A stretch of 64,000 nt of DNA from Diploscapter coronatus (taxonomy: Eukaryota; Nematoda; Chromadorea; Rhabditida; Rhabditidae), in NCBI GenBank assembly GCA_964036155.1, contig OZ038422.1:58365201-58429200 (forward strand), written 5' to 3'. The notes beneath the pieces are model-generated. The model did not search any database, was not told the origin of the DNA, and saw only the letters and a list, made by a program, of their open reading frames with translations. A program made the position numbers and the translations under genes. Shown piece by piece: positions 49,101 through 60,016 of this stretch. Position 1 is the first letter of the stretch, and each line of letters starts with the position of its first letter.

Positions 49101-49370
49101 TGAAAATTTTTATATATAGTTTTTCCTACTAAAAATCAAATCATTTCTTCGTAACTTGTAAAAGAAAAAAAAAGAAATAGTGCCTGAAAAATTGCTTTGG
49201 TGAAAGTATTCATTACGTAATCAAGAAAATGAAAGTGATTTTGTTAACCTATGCTCTTCACAATCAACCATAAAATGTTGTAGCGCTTACCGTAAATAGT
49301 AATGAATTGCAGAGATGGTCTTCCACTTATTTAGAGTCTCATCATCAGCTTCATCAACTGCTTTTGTCAT
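40168..49370 (-). CDS. ift-139: IFT139/TTC21B, TPR subunit of intraflagellar-transport complex A
   Basis: More than twenty-five short exons encode a very long TPR protein. N terminus: [20 protein letters not shown] and [15 protein letters not shown], then [14 protein letters not shown]. Mid-region: [41 protein letters not shown] (43090-43290) and [19 protein letters not shown] (42290-42350). C terminus: [27 protein letters not shown] (40870-41000), [23 protein letters not shown] and finally [27 protein letters not shown]. These track human TTC21B in order, including its C-terminal [26 protein letters not shown]. IFT-A drives retrograde transport in cilia, so the animal has ciliated sensory neurons. 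The protein stops about 24 residues earlier than the vertebrate one. Several introns are 300-700 bp, long for this window. Confidence 0.92.
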
Positions 49371-49837
49371 CCTTCCACTCCAAATGGCTGTCAATTCGCG
49401 TTCTTTCAAATGCACTGCCTGTTCAGTGTCTCCATGGCAACCAACTCAAACCAATCGGTTATAAAAGAAAAATGCATTGCAGAAATAGATGTTCTGAGAA
49501 TATCTGCATCTCAAAATCATTCTTCTGCTAAAATAGTCTACGCAAGAACATGATCTTATTTTTTATCATAGCTAGAGGTAGAAAATGAAGTGGGAATAAG
49601 GCGAAATAGTAAGAAAAAATAGTTGCCTTTGATTTTAAATTTCTGGTGTTCTTTCTGGATAAATTTTTTGGTGATCATTACGTTGGTCACATTTTTAGTC
49701 GAATTTCCTAGAAATGGCTGATGCTCAAAATTGAATCAATTTATTGATTTTTGAGAATTTAATTGTACAAGTCAACAACAGTGCATATAGGTGAAAAGAT
49801 GGAATGGAAAACGAATCAGTCTAGAGAATAATTTATT
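49371..49837. other. Spacer between cutc-1 and ift-139
   Basis: Both flanking genes are transcribed leftward. The 467-bp gap is AT-rich with no further gene. It is longer than the usual ~100-bp SL2 operon gap, so it may hold an ift-139 promoter. Confidence 0.5.
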
Positions 49838-51615
49838 TCATAGGTCTGAAATGGCCTGTTTCATGAGTCGAGTGGTGTCTGCGTCAGTGACTTGAATGGG
49901 GTTCGATGCATCTGCAGACCCAAACGGGAATTGCACGAACGCTTCGCTGTAATAGACGAATTCATTGCTTTAATCCAGAATTTAACAGCTATCGCGAGAT
50001 TGATAGTGCTAATGTTAAGCAGTTATGATTCACAGAATATGTCGATTGTTTTAAGATTGAATTGTTCGTGAATTAGCTACCTGGCAGCCCGCGCGATAGA
50101 AGCAGACCCGTGCAGCCATCTGCAGCCGCTGATCTTCGCCACATGACGGATATTGACTGGAGTCAGGCCGCCTCCTGAAATTTAGAGAATGACGATGACG
50201 AATTCAAATATATTGATAATGAATTTCGGACTTTTCCCGATAATTCAACTCGTTACTTTTCCATTCGATAAGTTTAAAACGTAGGCTACTTACCAGCCAT
50301 AATAATGATATTTTCGCCTGCGTATTCAGCCATTTCCTTCAGAATCCCAGCGCCCTCATTCGCTGTAGGCTCTTGACCGCTAAATTTTCTTATCTTGATA
50401 AAATCTTAATTCTTTTAGGTGAACATGGCTAGTTAAGATTAGAAGCGTGCGATAATCGCGGATCCTAAATTCTTCATCTTTACTTTCATCGAATTCGGAT
50501 TGATATGGCTCAGATGATATTTTTATCTACTTGCTGATGTGTCTGAACGGCTTGACTTTCTAAATTATGAGCAAAAATAAAGTGGAGTTTGAATTTAAAA
50601 AAAAAAGGAGCTGAAATTGTGTTGTCAAAATTGTTTAAAGTCGGTATTCTCTTATTTAGGATGATGATGCTGAATGTTACATAGGTAAAAATAGTGTAAA
50701 GGTTGATTTGGAACAAATTGCATAAAGATGGACTTCGTCATTTTATATAGGATAGCTTTCAAACCTGGAAAGGATAGTTCCGAATCCACATTTGACAGCA
50801 TCATCGATGGCCTTCCTCCAGTCGCTGCACACATCGATGGCCCTGTGTAGGGTGACGGGCAGTCCCCCTGCAGCACTCACCACCTCTCTGCACTCGTCTA
50901 TCGCCAATCCACCTTGTCTAAAAAGATTGTCGCTCTTGGCAGATATATTCTTAAAAAAAAAACAATCCAACTCATTCATAGCCCCGAATACGAATCCATT
51001 AGCGCCAGCATCTCTGAGAGCGAACAGATCCTTCTGGATCACTTCCAGTTCCTCGATCGAGTAGACGAAATCCCCGTGCCTTGGACGCAGCATCGCCATC
51101 AGTCGAGTGTCTGGCAGCTGACGACGAATTGCACTGATCAGACCTGCAATATTCAAGTGTTCAGAGAATTTTTACTTAATTACTTATTGATATAAAATTC
51201 CGTAAATTGTATATTAGGAAGTTCCTGAAATGATCTATTTTATCGCATTATGAAAAAGTATACCTTTATTGTATTTAATGTATTTTCTAAAGATAATGCA
51301 TTACAAAACAGGTACACTAGTTTTTTCGATTATCGAAAGTTATTTTATTGGGAATTCATAACGATGAACCATGAAATATATCTGAATTCATATCAACTAC
51401 ATATCATGTTTAAATGAAGAATACTAGTAAACAAATTATGAGCACTTTAATATGTGGAAAAGGTTTCTAAATGAAACAAATCATGCACACAGACCTATGG
51501 TTGGAGTGAGTCCCCCGAGAGCGAGGGCGCTGCAGACTTCGAGTCGATCCGCCCCTCCCTCCGCGGCTGCTTTGGCCGATTCCACACTGTCCACGCAAAC
51601 CTCCAAGTCCAACAT
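49838..51615 (-). CDS. cutc-1: CutC family copper homeostasis protein
   Basis: Starts [20 protein letters not shown] with [19 protein letters not shown], followed by [29 protein letters not shown] (51000-51144), [81 protein letters not shown] (~50300-50390), [10 protein letters not shown], and a C-terminal exon ending MKQAISDL. This is a full-length CutC TIM barrel of roughly 265 residues. CutC is linked to copper tolerance; its exact biochemistry is unsettled. The ATG follows an orphan acceptor (TTTCAG, site at 51628/51629) by about 13 nt, a probable trans-splice site. The upstream neighbour on the same strand is UBXN4, the same pair I recall side by side in C. elegans (ZK353.7/ZK353.8). Confidence 0.93.
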
Positions 51616-52575
51616 AGCTAGCCTGAATCTGAAACATAATCACAATCTCCACTTCACGATACAAAGGAAACAATAAATATAGATAATTCAGTCGTTAGAA
51701 TAGCAATAACTATCGAATCTCATTGAAATAACTCGACTGATATAAATAAAACTTTATTTTTTTTAGAAAGAATAGTCTATTTTCAATCATAAATAGATAC
51801 TTGCTTGGTGAATCACAGAGAATTGTGTGGAACGGTTGATCAAAATTTCGAGAAGAAATGATCTACTAGAGTGAGGGTCGTTTTCCTCCAGTTTTTTCTC
51901 TAACGCCACAATTTTTACGAAAAAGGTGGTGGGAAACGAGTAGGGTGGGGGGAAACGATCCTCATCCGATGTACTACTCATTTAGAAGTGACAAATGAGT
52001 AAATAGATTTGCATACATAAAATAGAAAAAAAAAAACGGAATAAATAAAACTGCAAAATATTGCGCGAGCAAGAATTATCATAAAACAATAAAATCACAC
52101 GCAGAAACTACACCGAGTGATGAAAAAATGTTTAGATTTGGATTTGGATTGGGATTTTGGTAATTATTGGATTGATTCGTAATTCTTTTCACGATATAGC
52201 AACGAAGCTTTTCAAGGGAATTCAACAATAAATTTTGTCAGAACACTAATGAAAAAGCTCGAAGATTGGGTAAAATATTAAATGAATGAATTTATCATAA
52301 TTTTCAATCACTAATTCTTTTCTGAATATGATATCTGAATAGTTGAATCTCTTTGCAGAAGAGTTGATAGATCGCGAAAAATTACTTCAAAACCCAATAA
52401 GTTTCTAGACTATCATTTTGAATGTACGATGAAAAATGTGGAGATTTGGTCACGAACAAATTAGTCGATAATTTACTTCCTCATTCATATCTCCAAATTT
52501 TCTGTCAAAAATCATTTACTTGAATTATTTCCTTTCTTGCAAGTGTGTTCGTTTGCAGACTACCTCGTTTCTGAT
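51616..52575. other. Spacer between ubxn-4 and cutc-1
   Basis: AT-rich, 960 bp. No exon consistent with either neighbour and no clear inverted repeat was found. Small open frames here (51787-51981 and others) lack features. Confidence 0.45.
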
Positions 52576-55500
52576 CTAGAAGAACTGTGTGGAGTTTCCA
52601 TTGTAATTGGCCATATCCTCGTCAGGCTCCTGCTCCTCTCCGTTCGCGTTGTGCAGTCGGGCGATGTTTCCTCTCTGCAAATATCTATCTTCAAGATGCT
52701 CAGTTAAAAAAAAGATGAAAATGGAATTTAACAACTGTTTTTATGATGAAGGTAGCATTTTAAAAAGTGTTTTAGGAGAGGACTTCGTTGAATTGATCAG
52801 ACTTTTCTCTAGTTACAAAGTGCTCAACGTTTATAAAAAACTTGTAATCCTTGATCAATTGAATTCGTTGTCATGAAAGATAAAAGATAAGTAATGCCAT
52901 TTTCGATTCTTACGTTTATGCGATTACAACATTTTTGAATTCAATTTCTTCTTTTTGCAAGCATAAAATTATGAAAAGAAATTCTTGAATTATACTTGAT
53001 TATTTTGCATGATATTTTCATGCAAACAAAAAGAGCAACCATGATAATGCCCTACCCTTCTAATAGCAGCTCCAGTCGGAATGCCTCTTCTGTGAGGTTC
53101 CTGTCCTTGTCCCTGTGCGGGAGTCCCGTCATTCTCTGCTCGATTTGCCCTGTTCGTCCCGTCATTTGCCCTTGAATTCGAGCCTCCGAACCCAATCATT
53201 TCGGCCAGTTTCGTCCAGATGAATTGTAGTGGGGAGAAAAGAGCAGCTAGCAGAATCCAGAATCCATTCGCTCCATCGTACAGTGGCCTAATATCGGAGT
53301 TAGAGCGATCCTGAAAGTTAAGATAATCGCTTGGGAATTTCCAAGCGAATAACAGAAATACATTGATATTTTCGAAATTTCGTTTCAAATTTGTATGTTA
53401 TTCTTCCTATATCGTCGTAAGAAGTTTAGTATTTGAGCTGAATCTGATAGAAATAACACGAACTTCATTATGGGAGAAATAATAAAGAAAACGGGCGAGC
53501 GAGTAATCATAGATGTCATTTTCTATTTCGAAAGGAACTGATGAATTATTGTGTCAGAATAGTATAGTTGAAGCACGAAAATAGTCGTCAGGTAAAATTT
53601 AATTTGGAAAGAAAATGTGTGATAAACAGTCAAAATGACCCATTTGAATTATGTCGCAATGAGGAAAAACATGATGGATCATAATTTGGTCTGCCAGACT
53701 CAAGTCAAGAAAATGCAACTTTTATATTTTGAAAGTTTCATTTTGCTCAAAGTAATTTTGAATAAAATGCTACACTTCTTCCTAACCAAATTAAAAATGC
53801 TAAAATGTATGATAAAATAGTAATCTACCTGAAGAACGATGAGCGTGCAGGTGGGAGTGAGGCCCAGATCCAGATATGTTTTGCCCTTCTCTTCCTCGCT
53901 GAACACCTTTCTCGGGTAGGACTGAGACAACTTAAAGCCGGGAGTGGCTAGCTTCTTCTGAAAGTGTGAATACATCGTTATCGTTGTGGGAAGAACAAAT
54001 AATGAGGTAAATAACCTGAAGAATGAGTTCGATCAAGGAGTGCAGATTGTCAGAGGAGGGAAACTCTTCCACCAAACAACCGCCGTCTGGAAACCGAACC
54101 AGAACGCGGCATCTGAAAAGCAAGATCGCATTAAAGTTGATACAAATTTGTAGGATTTTTTTTATCTTGGTGTGAAATGCAATTTTCTCAAAAATGATTA
54201 GTCATGGTTGAAATATCGGGAAAATGGTATTTATATTCGAGGATACTACTGACAATAAAATTGAGGATAAGTGAAATTTGATTATGAATAGTTGCAATTT
54301 TTCAAAACTAGTGTACAGAACGATAACTCCGTTTCATACATTATATTTTGATTGAAATGTATTTTATGAAAAGTGTCGACCTGTCAGAAGGGACGGGTTT
54401 GTTAAGTTGTACGTTCTCCTTCTTCTCGTTCTGTGTGTTGCCTGTATTCATGCCCATCATCATCTTCTGTCTGTATTCCCTCTCCTCTTTGTCAGCCTGC
54501 AGCAGCGCCTTCACTCGCTCCTTCTCCTTTTCCGCCTCCAATTTGTCTTTACGTCTTTGAGCAGCAGCTTCAAGAAGTGCCTAAATTTTCCGTATTTTGA
54601 ACATGGATAGTCACAATTTCCGTTATTCCTTTTCCGAATTGAATATCAAATTATTCTGTCGCCTGATAGCAGAAAAGTCATCTTTCCTCCATAATTTTCC
54701 ACAAAATTTATCCCTTCCGCCAAAAATACTGTAAGCAGACTTCTCCAAACTCGACCTGCATAAACCCGCAAATCGAGTTGCAGAAAAAATAGTACATCTT
54801 TTCATGAGAGAAAAAGAAGACATGCTCTTTTCCTCCTTCGATGTTGCACACTATCTTTCTCTGCGGGTCGAGTTTGGAGAAGTCTGACTGTAAGAATTTG
54901 GAGAAAAGAAGCTTTTCTGTCATTTAAGGATTGGACAGTATGCACGTAGTGAACAATAACTTCAAGTTTATAAAATCGCAAAAGTACCTTTTCGTCTTTC
55001 TCCTTCTGAGCCTGCTGCATGGCCTTTGCATTTTTGATTCGTTCGAGCTCCTTCTCCTTCTCCCCCTTTCGCTTATTTTCTTCGTCAATTTTGCGTTTGT
55101 TCTCGAGAAGTTGGCGAGCTCTGAAAACAATTAAATGAATTAAAGTTAATGATCATTTTCAGAGATTCAAAATTTTACAAGAATCGAATTTAGGTTCAAG
55201 TACAATTCTTGGTATATTAGATAAACCTAGGATGGCAATTGATAACAATGAAACGGTTTTTCTCAGAATTCAAATGAATAGAATAAAAATCAAATTATCA
55301 GTCAGTCTTTCTGTACAAGTTTCTAAATGAAAAATGCGATTTTTTTCTCCTTTAGAAAAGACTAGGATGTCATGTGTGTTAATCTTATTTTTGACAAGAA
55401 TTGATAAGAAATCCTCGACATACTTTTTGACCTTCTCCTCGATACTCTGATCGGCTGCATTTTCCTGTGTAGAAGTCGAAGCGGGTTGACTTAAAGAAGC

Positions 55501-56585
55501 CGACTGTGCAGGGGACTTCTGAATAGCAAAGCGTTTAATATTAATGGAAAGAAAATTAGATCCGTTGTAAAGATAGACCTATCTAATTTAGAGTTTTCGA
55601 AATTTCGGCTTACTATAGTTACCACTCGTTTCTGCGAACGAGTATGGAGAAATGACAAAAAGAGAATGGTCACTACACAATGAGCCGAAATTGTAATTAT
55701 AGGAAAGCTTTTGCTATTGAAATCGTAAACCAAAATGTCTCAAAATCAGAATTCTTGGGCACAGCTGTGTATAATTCTATGGCTATTGCAAGGACCATCT
55801 ATTTCCCCAGGAAATAGCAATAAGAAATAAGAGCGTCTCTAGAACGAGATAAAATATTTCTCTTACAGAATAAAAAAGAAGTGGTTCTTACTTGAGCAGA
55901 ATTGAGAATGAAGTTGTGGAATTTGTCGTAATTGAGATCTGCAGACCACTGCAGAGAGTCGAAAGAGAACGGAGGGGAGCAGTCATAGACCATCGTCAAT
56001 GAAACAGAGGGACTCACATCTTCTAAAACAACATTCATAAATATTCATCAAATACCTTTCCAAATGTCAAAATAAATAAAGTTCTCGATCGAGTTTCCAT
56101 AAAATCCAACACTCACCAGGTGAATCTGAAATAAAACAATTTGAAATATTAATCATTTCAGATTGATAGAAATACACATTATTCAGAATTATTTTACGCA
56201 GAATGTTTGGTATTAAAATTGGGAGTAAACACATAAGCAAATTTAAAGCGCAGTTTGAACAGTACTTTTCCAAGAAAAAAATCTGACTGTTTGAAAAAGT
56301 TGTGCTTTCACAAAATATCAGTTTTTAAACTATTTTTTTTATGAATTGTTAAAATGACTTACGAATATGTCCGAGTGCACTCCTGACGAGTTGCAAATCG
56401 TTGACTCTGACAGCGACATAGGGTCTGCTGAGGAGGGTTGCATCGAACTGCTCCCACAGCCTGCGGAGTCCTGCTGAGGCCTCGCCGCCTTCCCCCTCCA
56501 GCGCTACGAACAGCAGTCCCTTGTTGTGCTGCGCGACTCGCGCTGCCACGTCCAAACGACCTTCGAACCACAGAATTGGAGCCAT
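52576..56585 (-). CDS. ubxn-4: UBXN4 (UBXD2/erasin) ER-membrane p97 adaptor
   Basis: N terminus [19 protein letters not shown], then [24 protein letters not shown], a thioredoxin/UAS-like fold. A long charged coiled coil follows ([60 protein letters not shown]; 54360-55480). The UBX domain is split between exons: [20 protein letters not shown] (~54050-54115) and [20 protein letters not shown] (53830-53960). Next is a hydrophobic hairpin, [20 protein letters not shown] (~53210-53270), then an acidic C terminus ending NGNSTQFF. The order matches mammalian UBXN4, which is embedded in the ER membrane by that hydrophobic stretch and recruits p97/VCP for ERAD. The p97-contact loop reads YPR rather than FPR. 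Length is about 480 residues. Confidence 0.92.
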
Positions 56586-57104
56586 TTACGGGGAAATATC
56601 TGAAATGCAAAACAACTAAACGAATAAGATGACGCGGCTTAGTCCTCCTTTGAATACAATGAGGATTAATCGATAGTTGTGGTGTAATCAGAAAATGCGT
56701 TTGGAGAAAATATGAAAATGCAATATAATGTTTTCGTTGATAAAAATAGGAAACTAAATTGAGAATTTAAGAAAACACTAAATACTAATAATTTTCGAAA
56801 AAAGAAAATAGTGAAATGACGAAAAGAAGAAATATCGAAACCCCATTGCAAGAATGAGGCACAATTGCAAATGTTCAAATACTCACTTAAAGGCAATCAC
56901 ACTTTTTCCTCAAATATTGATTATCGAGTAAAACCTGATAAAATATTTATTTGACGCGGATAAAATAAAATTCCTTGTTACCAAATTCTATGACAATCCG
57001 TATTTAGTTATTCATACGATGTAAGATAAAAGGTGAAAACGTAATAAATTACAAAGCATCTACTCATTGCCATAGATCATTGTTTTATGGATCTGAATAT
57101 CAAC
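56586..57104. other. Spacer between GST-omega and ubxn-4
   Basis: 520 bp, AT-rich, same-strand neighbours. Presumed ubxn-4 promoter. No repeat or gene recognised. Confidence 0.45.
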
Positions 57105-59188
57105 TCAATCGTCCTTGAGGTTGAGATCGTAATTGGCTTTGCCATTCACCAAATAGTCGTTCATGTACTGCAGGGCCACTTCCGGAGGCTGCATCGCTGC
57201 TTTCGTCTGCAAACAACCAGTTATGAAAGATTGAGCATGATTGTATGGAGAATTCAGAGTGAAGATGATAGCTTGGAGTCTACGCAATTTCGCGACCATC
57301 TCTTAGGTTTTTTTTTCGAACATTTCCGATTTCTTCGGAATAGTGGTCGCGAAAATTACAAACGCACAATTAGCAACAAAATGAGTCTCGAAAATCTAAG
57401 AAAGGATCGCGAAGAATCTAAATCGCCGTGAAGATCAGCAATTTCTCATAAATCCAAATACTTATTTTTACCATCGATGAACAAAAATTGAACTAAATTT
57501 TTAGAACCACTATTAATCTCATCTCAATTATATATTCTCAGAAGTAAGAGATGTAAGATGTAATTGCAAAGTATCCGATGAAGCTAGCTGCTGCTCTCAT
57601 AAACTCGCAAATTTCCCATTGACTATTTAATTGCAGAAAGAATTACCTCAGGTCTCTGCATCATAGCATTGAACCATTTGTGAAGTTTAGGATATTCGGC
57701 CCCGGGGAAATTGTCCAAGTCGATTTTGACGATGCCGCTCTTGGCCAGCAGCCAGGATCGCTCGAAGAATGGGAAGACCATATAGTCGGGGAAGCCTGGC
57801 TCATTTCCTGAAAATAGAAACGAAATTGTTATATATTCTGATTTTTTTTGTTAATTGTCAGATTCATCGCATTCATTTCGAATGAAGAGAGTTCATTTTT
57901 AAAGAGGTTCGACTAGAATCTTCCAAGTGTAGCCAATTTCATTTATCAATTCGGTATGGAGTTTCATAGGCATAAAATTTCCAAATAGTCCTGACTACAT
58001 TGGGCTAGATTTTTCTTGCTGGATTTAAGAAAAAGATGAGATATCACTCGACATAAGCGTGCATCAGAGTTCCTTTGTAATTCAGAAAATTCTCATCTTC
58101 AAAAGTCTGTTTTAAATCCCATCTAATTCTAGACTAGAATGGATAAACAGTAAAAACGAAGAAAAAGATAAGAATTAACCTGCATAGAAGTCGTGAGTGA
58201 GCAGCGATTCTGCCTCAGCAAAAGCCCTCTTTGCAGCTTCGATCTTCTCGTCTGACAGTTTGTTCTCTTTCAGAGAAATCGCAATGCCGAAGAAGGCTTG
58301 AGTCACCTGAATTAATCAAATCGCTCACCATCATTCAATTTCTATCGAGATTTGGAAAAAATACTAAAAATGCCAGTCAAAAGTTCGCATATTTCTTGTA
58401 AAGATTCGGCTCAAGAAAGAATTTTGAGATTTTGATTAGGAAAATAAACCTTTTTCAACTCACCACGGAAAGTCTCTCAACGAGCAATTTGTGCTGGACC
58501 TTCTGGAATGGGTCTGCAGGCAGAATGCGAGGAGTGTTGGGGAAGGCATCGTCCAGGTACTCGGGGATCATCAGAGATTCGATGACTACCTGAAAAAGAA
58601 AATTGTGAATTTGAAAAGTAGAAAAAGCTTCGACTTCACGCAGCCCTGAACAGCACATGTTTTCTATAATATGAAGAAACAATTTCTATGAATCACGTGC
58701 ATTTTTTAATAGAAAACTGATGTCAAATCATCATTTTGCAGCTACCGAAAACTTAATGTTCAATCTTCCCACCTTTCCATCGTGCTCGAAAGTAGGCACT
58801 TTTCCCTGGTAGTGCTTCTTGAAGTACCACTCCGGCTTTTTCTGCAAGTCGACGTTCACGATTTCAGTTCTGAAAATTTTCAAAATGGTTATTTGGAAAT
58901 CTCAAATTGTGTGAAACAAAGTTAGGGATGGTAGGGAAGAGAATCTTTTGCCACGCACTATTTCACATAGTCTAAGACTCCCAAATTGTCTTGTTGCCTT
59001 CAGAATTTTCACAATTCAAGAAATGGAAGAGCGACCTACTCGATTCCCTTTCTGGCCAGATAGATAACGACTCGCTCGGCAAAGGGGCAGAACTTCATGT
59101 TGTAGAGCCTGGCCTTGCCTGCAGCCAGAGGAGCTGGCTCGGACTCGCCATCATGTAGATGGTGCGAGTTCAGACCTTTCAGAGTCAT
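57105..59188 (-). CDS. Omega-class glutathione S-transferase
   Basis: Five or six exons encode about 250 residues. MTLKGLNSHHLHDGESEPAP is followed by ARLYNMKFCPFAERVVIYLA, which has the omega-class active-site CPFA cysteine instead of Tyr/Ser. Then VDLQKKPEWYFKKHYQGKVPTFEHDGK, VIESLMIPEYLDDAFPNTP (the ES glutathione-site motif, ~58570), PFQKVQHKLLVERLS, GFPDYMVFPFFERSW, AEYPKLHKWFNAMMQRPE, and the tail YLVNGKANYDLNLKDD. Omega GSTs act as thiol transferases and dehydroascorbate reductases in the cytosol; C. elegans gsto-1 is the likely relative. I chose the ATG at 59188 because it follows an orphan TTTAG acceptor (59207/59208); an in-frame ATG 12 codons upstream lies before that acceptor. Confidence 0.93.
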
Positions 59189-60016
59189 TGCCAAATGAGT
59201 GAATTCGCTAAAGTTTTGAATCATTAGAAGAAGAAAATTTTAAAAATAAAAAATCTTTGATGGTCAGAAATAAAATGAAATTTCATGATCATGAAAAGAT
59301 AGACCTGAAATAAGCGCGTTTGAAAAGCGATAACGAAGAAATTGATAAGGCAGACGCGTGAACAGATGCTGCACGAATAGAAATTGAATACGGGGAGGAA
59401 TGGGGAAAATTGATTTTGAATTTGGACATTTTGGCAGGAAAGAGAGTAAACTAATGAAAGAGATGAAAATTTCGCAAGTGCACAAAAATCATGACAAAAG
59501 GTTGTTTATCCTCTCTCGAAGAAAAATCATGACAAAAGATCGTTTAACTTCCCTCGAAGAAAAATCATGACAAAAGATTGTTTAACTTCACTCCCAGAAG
59601 ACATCTTGAACTTTGATAGATTATTGATCACAAAAAAAAACTAAAATATTCACATACGGTTCGACAACCAATTCACGATAAATTTCATCGTTTTCATTTA
59701 AAACGGAGATCTTTATTTTAGTGAAAACCCAACACGCCAATAAAAAAGTTTCACAAATGAACGAATAAGAAAAAAGGGAAAAAGAGGGGTACAATAACCA
59801 GCAAAAAATAAATAACCACCATAAATGGCTAATAATACAATGGTAAAACGAACTAACAGATAAATATTTGATGAGAAAAATCACAGAAGACGGAAATTTG
59901 TCGGTCAAAAATTGGTGTATGATGGTAAAACAATTCAAGGTTATATATGTTTTTCGAGTAGCTTGGCAGGAATTGAGAGTCCCATCTAGGAGCACGCAGA
60001 GTAGTGAAATTGACGA
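59189..60016. other. Intergenic region upstream of the GST gene
   Basis: Contains a three-copy 38-bp tandem repeat (59484-59597) about 300 bp upstream of the GST start. The rest is AT-rich. Minus-strand frames at 59264-59995 have no recognisable features. Confidence 0.5.
59484..59597. repeat. 38-bp tandem repeat, three copies
   Basis: The unit begins AAAATCATGACAAAAGATTG and continues TTTAACTTCCCTCGAAG. Successive ATCATGAC cores start at 59488, 59526 and 59564, an exact 38-bp period with a few substitutions. It lies in the upstream region of the GST gene. Confidence 0.9.
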
